A stretch of 64,000 nt of DNA from JBFXCS01 sp050181915 (GTDB lineage: Bacteria; Actinomycetota; Thermoleophilia; Miltoncostaeales; Miltoncostaeaceae), in the NCBI GenBank assembly GCA_050181915.1, contig JBFXCS010000002.1, forward strand, positions 248,001-312,000, written 5' to 3'. The position numbers and the translations under genes were made by a program. Shown one piece after another: positions 25,606 through 34,698 of this stretch. How positions within the stretch are numbered: the first letter of the stretch is position 1; every line of letters begins with the position of its first letter. A model generated the notes under the pieces. That model was not told the DNA's origin. It saw only the letters and a program-made list of their open reading frames with translations, and searched no databases.

Positions 25606-27591
25606 CTACCGGCCGGCCGCCAGAGCGGCGGCCGCTCCGCCGCAGTCGTAGAGGGTGCCCGAGTCGCCCGACCATCCGTCGACCGGGGTGCACGCCTCGG
25701 CCACCAGGTCGACCGACGGGTTGCCGACCGCGCCGATCGAGCGGATGGCGCTGACGAGGAAGTAGCGGGCCTCGCCCGAGGCGACGATCTCGCTCAGCAG
25801 CCGGGGCGACAGCACGGTCTCGCGCCCCGTGAACCCGCCCATGGCCGCGACGCGGCCGCCCTCCACGATGAGGGGGGCCGCCTCCTCCTCGCTGGTCACG
25901 ACCAGGTCCCAGACGGATCCCGGGTCGTGGCTCGTCGCGTAGGCGAGGGCGCTCGCGGCCGACCCGCCGCCGCCCGCGGCGCCGGCCGCCGAGGGGGCGC
26001 CGGCGGCGCCGGCGGGACCGGGCCGCATGCCGCCCGCGCCGCCTCCGCCGCCGCCCCAGCCGGCCCCCGGGCCCGCGCCCGACGACGCGACCAGCCCGTC
26101 CACGTAGCGCGGGCCGGCACCCGGGAACACGCCGCTCACCGAGCCCTGCGTGGCGCTCGCCGACCAGGCCGCCGGGGCCAGCAGCAGGCCGCAGAGGGCC
26201 ACGGCGAGGCCGCCGGCCGCCAGGCGGCGGGCGCTGGCCGGGCGGGTGGGGTCCTGCCGCCCGGCCAGCGCCACCAGCGCCGCGCCCGCCGCCACCGCCG
26301 CCAGCATCAGCGGCGCGAGCCACCACAGGTAGTCGGAGCGGCCGAGCAGCGCCACCTGCACGAGGGCGGTGACGCCGACCCCCGCCAGGGGGATGAGGGG
26401 CCACGCGCCCGGGCGCCGGGCGTCGCGCCACAGCGACACCAGGCCGGCGCCGACCAGGGCGCACAGCGGCGGGGCGAGCAGGGCCGTGTAGTACGTGTGG
26501 ACGATCCCCCCGGCCGCGCTCAGCACCACGGCGGCCACCGCGAACCAGCCGCCCACCACGGCGAGCGCGCCCTTCCTCGCCCGCGTCGGCCTAAGGCGCT
26601 GGGCCAGGATCAGCGACAGGCCCCCGGCCAGCGCCAGCGGCAGCAGCCAGGCGATCTGGTCTCCCAGCGCATCGTTGAGCAGGCGGAAGATGCCGGGCTC
26701 GCCCGAGAAGGCGCCGCCGCCCCCGCCTCCCGACGACGTGCCGCCGGTCTGGCCGGCGACCCGGCCGACGCCGTTGTAGCCGAGGATCAGGCTCCAGATG
26801 CTGTCGTCGTCGGTGCTGCCCACCCAGGGACGGCTGCCGGCCGGGGTGAGCGACACCGCGACCGGCCAGGCGGCGGCCACCGCGACCGCCGCCGCGCCGG
26901 CGAGGCCCAGGTGGCCCGCGGCCCGCCGGCGGCCGTGCGGGCTCCACAGGAGGTAGGCGACCGCGATGCCGGGCACCACGACGGCGGCGAGCAGCATCTT
27001 GGTCATGAAGGCCAGCCCGACGAGGGCGCCGCACGCGACCAGCGGGCGCAGGCGCCCCGACTCGACGGCGCGGGCGCCGGCGAGCGCGGCCAGCAGCAGC
27101 AGCAGGATGAACACGGCGTCCGGGTTGTTGTCGCGCCACACCGCCACCGCCACCGGCGTCACGGCCAGGCACAGCGCCGCGGCGATGCCGGCGACACGGC
27201 CCCAGTAGCGCGCCACGAGCAGGTAGAGGACGCCCACCGAGGCGACGCCGGCGAGGGCCTCGGGGATCAGGATCGCCGCCTCGGAGTAGCCGAAGAGGCG
27301 GACGCTGAGCGCCTGCACCCACAGGGACAACGGGGTCTTGTCGACCGCCACCAGGCCGCCCGGGTCGAAGGAGGCGAAGAAGAAGCCCGACCAGCTCTGC
27401 GACATGCTGCGGGCCGCGGCCGAGTAGTACTCGTTGGCCCAGCCGTTGTGGTCGAGGCGCCACAGGTTGAGCAGCGCCGACAGGGCCAGCACGGCCCCGA
27501 GCGCCGCCCGCCGGGCGCTGTCCGCGAGCCGGCCCGTTCCCTCGGCGCGGCCCGCGGGCACTGTCCAGCGGCGCGACGCGCCCGCCGTCAC
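25606..27591 (-). CDS. GT39/ArnT-like polyprenyl-phosphate glycosyltransferase
   Basis: 661 residues with about a dozen membrane helices. Its early extracytoplasmic loop carries WANEYYSAAARSMSQSW and VDKTPLSLW, and later NNPDAVFILLLLLAAL. These are hallmarks of the PMT/ArnT family that uses a lipid-linked sugar donor. A Gly-rich stretch near residues 490-530 precedes a soluble C-terminal domain with VTSEEEAAPLIVEGGRVAAMGG. It overlaps the neighbouring paralogue by 4 bp and probably modifies envelope glycans or proteins. Confidence 0.9.
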   Translation of the reverse strand: MTAGASRRWTVPAGRAEGTGRLADSARRAALGAVLALSALLNLWRLDHNGWANEYYSAAARSMSQSWSGFFFASFDPGGLVAVDKTPLSLWVQALSVRLFGYSEAAILIPEALAGVASVGVLYLLVARYWGRVAGIAAALCLAVTPVAVAVWRDNNPDAVFILLLLLAALAGARAVESGRLRPLVACGALVGLAFMTKMLLAAVVVPGIAVAYLLWSPHGRRRAAGHLGLAGAAAVAVAAAWPVAVSLTPAGSRPWVGSTDDDSIWSLILGYNGVGRVAGQTGGTSSGGGGGGAFSGEPGIFRLLNDALGDQIAWLLPLALAGGLSLILAQRLRPTRARKGALAVVGGWFAVAAVVLSAAGGIVHTYYTALLAPPLCALVGAGLVSLWRDARRPGAWPLIPLAGVGVTALVQVALLGRSDYLWWLAPLMLAAVAAGAALVALAGRQDPTRPASARRLAAGGLAVALCGLLLAPAAWSASATQGSVSGVFPGAGPRYVDGLVASSGAGPGAGWGGGGGGAGGMRPGPAGAAGAPSAAGAAGGGGSAASALAYATSHDPGSVWDLVVTSEEEAAPLIVEGGRVAAMGGFTGRETVLSPRLLSEIVASGEARYFLVSAIRSIGAVGNPSVDLVAEACTPVDGWSGDSGTLYDCGGAAAALAAGR

Positions 27592-29654
27592 GCCGTCGCC
27601 CCCGACGCGGCGGCGACGGCCCCGGAGAGGTCGTAGACCGTCGCGCCGCCGGTGAGGGATGTGTCGACCGCGGTCCCGTTCTCCTGCACCCAGGCCGCGA
27701 TGCTCTCGCCCCCGTCGCGCGCGCCGCCTCCGCCCCCGCCGCCGACGTAGTACCGGACCTTGCCGGAGCGGACGAGGGCGATGAACTGGTCGAGGGTGGG
27801 CGACGGATCGCCGCCGCTGAAGCCCCCGATCGCCATCACCGGGTCGCCGCTCGCCAGCTGGAGCGGAGCCTGCGAGCCCGAGCCGCCGGTCGCGGCGATC
27901 CAGGTCGCCGAGCCGCGGTTAGCCTCGAGGAACTCGATCAGCTCGTCGCTGACCGCCGCGCCGCCCGCGCCGCCGCCGGTCGCACCGCCGGGGGCGGTGC
28001 CGCCGCCGGGGGCGGCGCCCTGCGGGGCCGTGCCGCCCTGCGGGGCCGCGCCCTGTGGCGCCTGGCCGCCCCCGAACGAGGGCGCGCCGCCGGTGCCGCC
28101 CTGCGGGCCGTTGCCCCCGCCGAAGCCTCCGCGACCGCCGCCGCCGGGGCCGCCGGGGCCGCCGAACGACCCGGCCACGGTGGGGCCGGCGGTCGGGTTG
28201 CCGCCCGAATGGGACTGGCCGGCGGTCTGGAGCGAGTAGGCCAGCGGTCCGGCCAGGGCCGCCGCGACCGCGATCGTGGCGACGGCGGCCGCGGCCCGCG
28301 CCGGCAGCCGCACCGTGTCGCGCAGCAGCACGGCGGCGGATCCGAGGGCCGCGACCAGCACCGCCCAGCGCAGCCCGGGGGCGAAGTCGGGCGTCCTGCC
28401 CAGCAGGGAGAACGACCACACGCCGGTGGCGGCGATCGCGACCGGCAGGACCCAGCGGGTGCTCGCCGATGCGCGCAGCCGCCACAGCTCGACCGCCCCC
28501 ATGCCCGCGAGCGCGGCGACGGCGGGCGCCATCGCGACGGTGTAGTACGCGTGCACGATGCCGGTCATGTAGCTGAAGACCAGGCCGTGGACGAGCGCCC
28601 ACGCGCCCCACAGCAGGTAGGCGGCGCGCCGGCCGTCCGTGCGGGGCGCGCGCCGGGTGACCCACAGGCCGGCCGCCAGCGAGATGATCGCGGCGGGCAG
28701 CAGCCACGAGATCTGGCCGCCCATCTGATCGTTGAAGAGGCGCGCGATGCCGGCCTCGCCGCTGAAGCCGCCGCCCATGCCGCCGCCGTCGAGGCGGTCG
28801 AGGCCGTTGTAGCCGAAGATCAGGTCGAGCACCGAGTTGTCGCCGCTGCCCCCGATGTAGGGGCGCGCCGAGGCGGGCGTCAGCTCGACGGCCAGCACCC
28901 ACCATCCGCCCGCCAGGAGCATCGCCCCGGCGCCGGCGGCCACCTGGGCGGCGCGGCGCAGGGGGCGGCCGGGCGCGGCGACCATCCACACCAGCGCCAG
29001 CGCGGGGAGCACGAGCATCGCCTGAAGGCTCTTGGTCAGGAAGGCGAGGCCCACGATCGCGCCCGCCGCGACGACCCACCGGGTCGCGCCGCTCTCGATG
29101 CCGCGCACGACGGCCCAGGCCGAGAGCACCAGCAGCAGGGTGAGGACGGCGTCGGGGTTGTCGTAGCGGAAGATCAGCGCCGCGACCGGCGTGACCGCCA
29201 TCGCGGCACCGGCCAGCAGCCCGCCCAGGGGGCCGCTGACGCGCCGCACCAGGCGATAGACGAGGAAGGCCGTGAGCACGCCCGCGACGGCCTGGGGCAG
29301 CAGCAGGCTCCAGGAGTTGAGCCCGAAGACGCGCGCCGAGAGGCCCATCGTCCACAGCGACAGCGGCGGCTTGTCGACCGTGATCAGGTTGCCCGCGTCG
29401 AGGCTGCCGAAGAAGAAGGCCTTCCAGCTCTGGGTGCCGGCCTGGACCGCGGCGGCGTAGTAGGTGTTCGCCCACCCCTCGCGGGAGAGGGCCCACGCGT
29501 AGAGCAGCAGCGTGCCGGCGAGCAGGCCCGCCAGGCCGCCGCGCTCCCAGCGCGACATGGCGGCCGCGCCGGCGCAGAGCCGCTTCCAGGCGCCGCGCGC
29601 GCGGCCGCGCGCGGCGGTCGGGACCGCGATGCGGGGGGTCGGTGCCGTGCTCAT
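27588..29654 (-). CDS. GT39/ArnT-like glycosyltransferase paralogue with Gly-rich insert
   Basis: 688 residues from ATG 29654, which overlaps the upstream stop (ATGA). Same topology as the next gene: WANTYYAAAVQAGTQSW and VDKPPLSLWTMG near the N-terminus. A long low-complexity Gly/Gln/Pro segment (about residues 480-570) sits between the last membrane helix and a small C-terminal domain (SGDPVMAIGGFSGGDPSPTL). Donor is likely polyprenyl-phosphate sugar, made by the adjacent GT2 enzyme. Confidence 0.9.
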   Translation of the reverse strand: MSTAPTPRIAVPTAARGRARGAWKRLCAGAAAMSRWERGGLAGLLAGTLLLYAWALSREGWANTYYAAAVQAGTQSWKAFFFGSLDAGNLITVDKPPLSLWTMGLSARVFGLNSWSLLLPQAVAGVLTAFLVYRLVRRVSGPLGGLLAGAAMAVTPVAALIFRYDNPDAVLTLLLVLSAWAVVRGIESGATRWVVAAGAIVGLAFLTKSLQAMLVLPALALVWMVAAPGRPLRRAAQVAAGAGAMLLAGGWWVLAVELTPASARPYIGGSGDNSVLDLIFGYNGLDRLDGGGMGGGFSGEAGIARLFNDQMGGQISWLLPAAIISLAAGLWVTRRAPRTDGRRAAYLLWGAWALVHGLVFSYMTGIVHAYYTVAMAPAVAALAGMGAVELWRLRASASTRWVLPVAIAATGVWSFSLLGRTPDFAPGLRWAVLVAALGSAAVLLRDTVRLPARAAAAVATIAVAAALAGPLAYSLQTAGQSHSGGNPTAGPTVAGSFGGPGGPGGGGRGGFGGGNGPQGGTGGAPSFGGGQAPQGAAPQGGTAPQGAAPGGGTAPGGATGGGAGGAAVSDELIEFLEANRGSATWIAATGGSGSQAPLQLASGDPVMAIGGFSGGDPSPTLDQFIALVRSGKVRYYVGGGGGGGARDGGESIAAWVQENGTAVDTSLTGGATVYDLSGAVAAASGATA

Positions 29655-30898
29655 GCGGATGACCTTCCGTGGGTGGTGGCCGGACGGCGCGGGCGGAAGA
29701 CCCAGCCGCGCAACATGACGAAGCGGACGACGGTGGCCGCGGCGTTCGCGGCGACGAGCACGGCGACCTCGACGGCGCGCGGCGGCCGGTCGGTCGCGGC
29801 GTGGAGCGCCAGCAGCGAGCCGCTGGTCAGGGCGAGGCCGACGGCGAAGACGCCCAGGCCCTGAAGCTGATGGCGCAGCCACCCCCGCGCGCCGCGGACG
29901 CCGAAGGTGACCCGCCGGTTCGCGGCCGTGTTGGCGATCGCGGTCGCGACCAGGGCGATGGCGTTCGCGGCCTGGGCGCCCGTACCGCCGCGCAGCAGCA
30001 GGTACAGCACGACGTAGGCGACGGTGCTGGCCACGCCGATCGCCGCGAACCGCACCGCCTGGCGCCACAGCCCGGTGGGCGCCGCCGCCGGGCGCATGCC
30101 GCGCAGGCGCGCCCCGAGGCCGCCCCAGGCCAGCTCGCGGCGCACGCGGGCGATGCCGCGCAGGTCCGCGATCGCCGTGTGCAGGATGTCGACCCGGCTG
30201 TCGGGATCGTCCACCCAGTCGACGGGGACCTCGTGGATGCGCATGCCCGCGCGCTCGGCGAGCACCAGCATCTCGGTGTCGAAGAACCAGCCGCCGTCGC
30301 GCAGCAGCGGCAGCAGGTCGCGCGCGGCGTCGGCGCGGATGGCCTTGAAGCCGCACTGCGCGTCGGAGACGCCGACCCGCAGGGATGCGCGCAGCAGCAG
30401 GTTGTAGGCGCGCGAGACGAGCTCGCGCTTCGGGCCCCGCACCACCCGCGCCCCGCGGGCGCGGCGCGTGCCGATGGCCAGGTCGCTGTGGCCGCTGATC
30501 AGGGGCGCGACCAGCGGCAGCAGGCCGGCGAGGTCGGTCGAGAGGTCCACGTCCATGTAGGCGAGGACGGCGGCGTCGCTCGACGCCCAGATCTCGCGCA
30601 GCGCCCGCCCCCGCCCCTTCTGGGCGATGTGCACCGCGCGCACGCCGTCGAGCCCGGCCTCGAGCGCGAGGGCGATGGGCCAGGTGCCGTCGGTGCTGGC
30701 GTTGTCGGCGATCGTGATGCGGGCGGGGAACGGGAACGACGCGTCGAGGTAGTCGCGCAGTCGCCGGACGCCGGGCCCGAGGTCGACCTCCTCGTTGTAG
30801 ACCGGCACGACGATGTCGACCACGGGCCGGCCGGTCGGGCGGGGGACGGCGACGGGGTCACGGGTGAGGGCGGCTGTCGGTGGCATGACGACAACCAT
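29651..30898 (-). CDS. GT2 glycosyltransferase fused to a GtrA-like membrane domain
   Basis: 415 residues. The N-terminal GT-A domain has VVPVYNEEVDLGPGVRRL, DNASTDGT, the metal-binding YMDVDLSTD and SDAQCGFKAIR, which is typical of polyprenyl-phosphate mannose/glucose synthases. The C-terminal third (about 280-400) holds four membrane helices of the GtrA flippase-like family. Such fusions make a lipid-linked sugar and may help flip it. It heads the three-gene unit with two GT39 enzymes that can use that donor. Confidence 0.93.
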   Translation of the reverse strand: MVVVMPPTAALTRDPVAVPRPTGRPVVDIVVPVYNEEVDLGPGVRRLRDYLDASFPFPARITIADNASTDGTWPIALALEAGLDGVRAVHIAQKGRGRALREIWASSDAAVLAYMDVDLSTDLAGLLPLVAPLISGHSDLAIGTRRARGARVVRGPKRELVSRAYNLLLRASLRVGVSDAQCGFKAIRADAARDLLPLLRDGGWFFDTEMLVLAERAGMRIHEVPVDWVDDPDSRVDILHTAIADLRGIARVRRELAWGGLGARLRGMRPAAAPTGLWRQAVRFAAIGVASTVAYVVLYLLLRGGTGAQAANAIALVATAIANTAANRRVTFGVRGARGWLRHQLQGLGVFAVGLALTSGSLLALHAATDRPPRAVEVAVLVAANAAATVVRFVMLRGWVFRPRRPATTHGRSSA

Positions 30899-31008
30899 CG
30901 ACGGCGACGATCAGGCGGCGGTTGGCCGAACCTGTGGATCGGGTGAGAGCCCGCCCGCCGCGGTCCCATTCCCAGGGTTCTCGTATCCGGGGATGAGTCA
31001 ATGCCCCC

Positions 31009-31188
31009 ATGGACGCGAAACCGGGAGTGCTGGTCGTCGGACCCGAGTCGTCTGAGACGAGCCGGCTCGCCGGGTCGCTCCGCGACGCCGGCTACGCGGT
31101 GGTGGTGATGGTGGGCGACGGCGCCGACGCGCGCCGCCTCGCCGCGGCGGCCGACGGCGCCGCCCTGCTCGTGGTGCTGGTGGAGTAG
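31009..31188 (+). CDS. 59-residue half-receiver-like protein
   Basis: Short frame from ATG 31009 to TAG 31186. The protein opens VLVVGPESSETSRLAGSLRDAG and continues to ADGAALLVVLVE, alternating beta and alpha like the first half of a CheY-type receiver domain. It stops before the phospho-Asp strand would finish, and has no acidic pocket pair. It may be a truncated receiver remnant or a stand-alone small protein. Codon composition fits the genome. It ends 10 bp before the convergent lipoprotein gene. Confidence 0.45.
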   Translation: MDAKPGVLVVGPESSETSRLAGSLRDAGYAVVVMVGDGADARRLAAAADGAALLVVLVE

Positions 31189-31198
31189 CGGCGCCCCG

Positions 31199-31684
31199 TC
31201 AGGCGGTGACCGACGGCAGCAGCTCGCCGGCGATGCCGAGGCCGGTCGCGTCGTCGGCGGCGCCGTTCACCTGCACGGCGACGATGGTGCGGCCGTGCAC
31301 CACGAAGCCCTGCGGCGCGATGGCCACGCAGGTGAAGGCCGCGTCGCCCGCGTCCACGTCGGTCACCGGCCCGTCGCACACGTCCCTCGTGCCGGCGACG
31401 TACTGGTCGACGTCGATCGCGATCTCCGTGGCGTTCACGGTCACGTCGATGTCGCCGGCGGTGAACGAGCAGAACTGGGGCCCGCCGCCGTTCAGGACCG
31501 CCTCCTCGCCGGTCGCCGCGCCCACGGCGGCGGCGTCCAGCAGCGGGCAGGCGCCGGCCGCCGTCGTCGCGGAGCCGGTCGTCGCGGAGTCGGTGGGCGC
31601 CTGGGCGGCGTCGTCGTCCGAGCCGCAGGCGGCCGTCGCGAGCGCGGCGGCGGCGAGCAGGATGGCGATGGCGGTTCGTCTCAT
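31199..31684 (-). CDS. Lipoprotein, function unknown
   Basis: 161 residues. Signal peptide with lipobox LATAAC at residues 15-20, then a Asp/Ala-rich linker. The folded part has two cysteines in CPLLDAAAVGAATGEEA and QFCSFTAGD plus a later Cys pair, similar in pattern to DUF3558-type actinobacterial lipoproteins. Its start overlaps the histidine kinase stop by 4 bp, so it is made with the two-component system and may act in its sensing. Confidence 0.75.
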   Translation of the reverse strand: MRRTAIAILLAAAALATAACGSDDDAAQAPTDSATTGSATTAAGACPLLDAAAVGAATGEEAVLNGGGPQFCSFTAGDIDVTVNATEIAIDVDQYVAGTRDVCDGPVTDVDAGDAAFTCVAIAPQGFVVHGRTIVAVQVNGAADDATGLGIAGELLPSVTA

Positions 31685-33138
31685 TCGTCGGCCTCGTCCG
31701 GGGGCGGGGTGCGCCCCGCATCATGCCCGGCGGCCGGCAGCACCACCCGGAAGGTGGCGCCGCGACCGGGCTCCGAGTCGAGCTCGGCGCGCCCGCCGTG
31801 GGCCTCGGCGATCGCCGTCACGATCGACAGGCCGAGCCCGCTGCCGCCGCTCGCCCGCGCCCGCGACGGATCGGCGCGGAAGAAGCGCTCGAACACCCGG
31901 GCGGCGTGCTCGGGCTCCAGCCCCGGGCCCGAGTCGGCCACCTCGAGGGTCGCCTCCCCGTCGCGCTCCCTCACCCTCACCGTCACCGGCGCCCCGGCCG
32001 GGGTGTGGGCGCGCGCGTTGCTCAGCAGGTTGCCCACGACCTGGCGCAGCCGCGCGTCGTCGCCGTCCACCCAGGCCGGCTCGAGGTCCGCGTCGATGGG
32101 CCGGTCCGGCTCCACCACGCGCGCGTCGGCCGCCATCTCGCCCGCCAGGGCGGCGAGGTCGAGGCGCCGCCGCTCCAGCGGCCGCCCGTCGTCGAGGCGC
32201 GCCAGCAGGAGCAGGTCGTCGACCAGCACGCCCATGCGGGCCGACTCGGCCTCGATGCGGCGCATCGTCGTCTGCAGGTCCTCGGGGCGCTCGGCGGCGC
32301 CGCGGCGGAACAGCTCGGCGTACCCCCGCACCGAGGTGAGCGGGGTCTGCAGCTCGTGGGAGGCGTCGGCGACGAAGCGGCGCAGCCGCCGCTCCTGCTC
32401 GGCCCGCGCGGCGAACGACTCCTCCACCCTGCCCAGCATCGAGTTGAGGGTCGCGCCGAGGCGGCCCACCTCGGTGCGCGGGTCGTCGTCGGCGACGCGC
32501 TGCGAGAGGTCGCCGGCGGCGATCGCGTCGGCCGTCGCCCCGATGCGGTCGAGCGGGCGCAGCCCCAGCCGCACCAGCCACAGGCCGAGCAGGGCCAGGC
32601 CGCCCAATGCCGCGGCCCCCACCGCCAGCTCGATCCAGACCAGGCGGGCGAGCGTGTCGTTCACGTCGGAGAGCGGCACCGCGACGGCCAGCCACGATCC
32701 CGGAATGCCCACGGTCGGCAGGCCGGGACCGCCCGGGGTGCCGTCGGCGGATGCCTTGAAGATGCGGTACTCGCGGCCCGCGAGCGAGAGGGTCGAGAAG
32801 CCGAACCGCAGGTCGGCGGGGAGCCCCTGGCGCAGCCGCTCATCGGTCGAGCCGATGACGACGCCCTCGCCGCTGTCGTCCTGGACGATCGAGCCCTCCG
32901 GAAGGCCGGGCAGCTGGGGTCGCCCGGACGGTCCGTCACCGCCGAGCGCCCGCCGTCCGGCGGCGAGCTGATCCGACTGCAGCTCGCGGTCGACGCGATC
33001 CACCAGGAATGACTCGAGCGCGGCGTGCGTCGCCCATCCCGCGGCGGCGAGGGCGACGGCGACCATGGCGAGCGTGACGATGACGAGGCGGGCGCGCAGC
33101 GACAGGCGCCGCGACCGGACGAGGACCTCGCTACTCAC
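31681..33138 (-). CDS. HAMP-containing sensor histidine kinase
   Basis: 485 residues from a GTG start overlapping the regulator gene by 8 bp. TM1 lies at about 15-38, an extracytoplasmic sensor follows, and TM2 (about 165-195) leads to a HAMP domain. The phospho-His is in FVADASHELQTPLTSVRGY. ATPase boxes are NLLSNARAHTP, VADSGPGL and GSGLGLSIV. It is the cognate kinase of the OmpR-type regulator upstream, and the lipoprotein follows. Signal unknown. Confidence 0.95.
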   Translation of the reverse strand: MSSEVLVRSRRLSLRARLVIVTLAMVAVALAAAGWATHAALESFLVDRVDRELQSDQLAAGRRALGGDGPSGRPQLPGLPEGSIVQDDSGEGVVIGSTDERLRQGLPADLRFGFSTLSLAGREYRIFKASADGTPGGPGLPTVGIPGSWLAVAVPLSDVNDTLARLVWIELAVGAAALGGLALLGLWLVRLGLRPLDRIGATADAIAAGDLSQRVADDDPRTEVGRLGATLNSMLGRVEESFAARAEQERRLRRFVADASHELQTPLTSVRGYAELFRRGAAERPEDLQTTMRRIEAESARMGVLVDDLLLLARLDDGRPLERRRLDLAALAGEMAADARVVEPDRPIDADLEPAWVDGDDARLRQVVGNLLSNARAHTPAGAPVTVRVRERDGEATLEVADSGPGLEPEHAARVFERFFRADPSRARASGGSGLGLSIVTAIAEAHGGRAELDSEPGRGATFRVVLPAAGHDAGRTPPPDEADE

Positions 33139-33847
33139 GACGGCGGCGCAGCGAGTAGCCGAAGCCGCGGACGGTCTGGATGAGCGGCTCGGCGTCGCGG
33201 TCCACCTTCTTGCGCAGATAGCTGATGTAGGTCTCGACCACGTTCGAGTCGCCGCCGAAGTCGTAGTTCCAGACGTGGTCGAGGATCTGGGCCTTGCTCA
33301 GCACGCGGCCGGCGTTGGCCATCAGGTAGCGCAGCAGGCTGAACTCGGTGGGCGTCAGGTCGACGAGCCGGTCGCCGCGGCGCACCTCGCGGGTGTCCTC
33401 GTCGAGTTCCAGGTCCTCGACCCGCAGGCGCCGGCCGTCGTCCTCCTCGCCGCGCGTGCGCCGCAGCACGGCGCGCACCCGGGCGATCAGCTCCTCCAGG
33501 CTGAACGGCTTGGTGACGTAGTCGTCGCCGCCGATGGTGAGCCCGCGCACCCGGTCGTCGGTGTCGCGCCGCGCCGTGAGGAACACGACGGGCAGGCGCG
33601 GGACCGCCCCTCCGGTGAGGCGCCTGTGCAGCTCGAAGCCGTCGATGTCGGGCAGCATCACGTCCAGCAGCACCAGGTCGGGCCGGAACTCGTCGGCGGC
33701 CGCCAGCGCCTCGCGGCCGGTCCCGGCCGCCGCGGTCTCGAAGCCCTCGTAGCGCAGGGCGGTGCACAGGAGCTGGGTGATGCTCTCCTCGTCGTCGACG
33801 ACCAGCACCCGGGCGCCGGACCCGTCCACCTCGCCGTTCACGGTCAT
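33131..33847 (-). CDS. OmpR-family response regulator
   Basis: 238 residues from ATG 33847 (MTVNGEVDGSGARVLVVDDEE), preceded by a purine-rich GGGGAGGGG. The receiver has the acidic DDEE, phospho-Asp in LVLLDVMLPDIDGFELH and Lys in YVTKPFSLEEL. A C-terminal winged helix follows, with LTPTEFSLLRYLMANAGRVLSK and the final RGFGYSLRRR. It is first in an operon with its kinase and a lipoprotein. Confidence 0.95.
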   Translation of the reverse strand: MTVNGEVDGSGARVLVVDDEESITQLLCTALRYEGFETAAAGTGREALAAADEFRPDLVLLDVMLPDIDGFELHRRLTGGAVPRLPVVFLTARRDTDDRVRGLTIGGDDYVTKPFSLEELIARVRAVLRRTRGEEDDGRRLRVEDLELDEDTREVRRGDRLVDLTPTEFSLLRYLMANAGRVLSKAQILDHVWNYDFGGDSNVVETYISYLRKKVDRDAEPLIQTVRGFGYSLRRRRE

Positions 33848-33981
33848 CCCCTCCCCCACCGGTCGACTCGCCCGTACCCTTCGCGAGGAGCCTAGAGGGC
33901 TCACCTTGGAGCCGGCTGTGAATCGGGCCCCCTCGGCCGGGGGTCGCCGCGCCGCCCGCGGCGTGTCAGGCTCGGGGTGCC

Positions 33982-34698
33982 ATGTCACAGGATCCGCCGC
34001 GCGCGCTCCTCTTCGACGTCTTCGGGACGTGCGTCGATTGGCGCACCAGCGTCGCGCGCGAGGGCGACGCCATGGCGCGGCGGCTGGGCCTGCCCCCGAT
34101 CGACTGGTTCACGTTCGCCGACGCGTGGCGCGGCCGGTACCAGCCGCAGATGGAGACGGTGCGCTCGGGGGCGCGGCCCTGGCTCGACCTGGACGTCCTG
34201 CACCGCGAGGCGCTCGACGGGCTGCTGGCCGACTTCGGCCTGGACGCAGTCGACGAGCGGGAGCGCGCCGCCCTCACCCGCGCCTGGCACCGCCTGGACC
34301 CGTGGCCGGACACGGCGGAGGGTCTGGCGCGGATGCGGTCGCGCTTCGTGGTGGCGCCCAACTCGAACGGCCACATCGCCCTGATGGTGGCGCTGGCGCG
34401 GCGCGGGGGCTTCACCTGGGACGCCGTGCTGGGCGCCGAGCTGGCCGGCGCCTACAAGCCCCTGCCGGAGGTGTACCTGCGGTCGGTCGCCGCGCTGGGC
34501 CTGGCGCCCGGCGAGGTGATGATGGTCGCCGCCCACAACGACGACCTGGTCGCGGCCGCGGCCTGCGGCCTGCGCGCCGCCTTCGTGCTGCGACCGACCG
34601 AGTACGGCCCCTCCCAGGCCACCGATCTGGCGGCCGATCCGGTCGCCGAGGTCGCCGCCGCCGACCTGGTGGACCTGGCGGAGCGCCTGGGCGCGTGA
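33982..34698 (+). CDS. HAD-superfamily hydrolase (haloacid dehalogenase type II-like)
   Basis: 238 residues. The nucleophile D12 is in LLFDVFGTCVDW, motif II is APNSNGHIAL, the motif III Lys is in AGAYKPLPEVY, and the C-terminal acidic residues are in MVAAHNDDLVAA. The layout matches (S)-2-haloacid dehalogenases, which cleave the carbon-halogen bond of short haloacids, but related phosphatases look alike. The stop overlaps the methyltransferase GTG by 4 bp. Confidence 0.88.
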   Translation: MSQDPPRALLFDVFGTCVDWRTSVAREGDAMARRLGLPPIDWFTFADAWRGRYQPQMETVRSGARPWLDLDVLHREALDGLLADFGLDAVDERERAALTRAWHRLDPWPDTAEGLARMRSRFVVAPNSNGHIALMVALARRGGFTWDAVLGAELAGAYKPLPEVYLRSVAALGLAPGEVMMVAAHNDDLVAAAACGLRAAFVLRPTEYGPSQATDLAADPVAEVAAADLVDLAERLGA

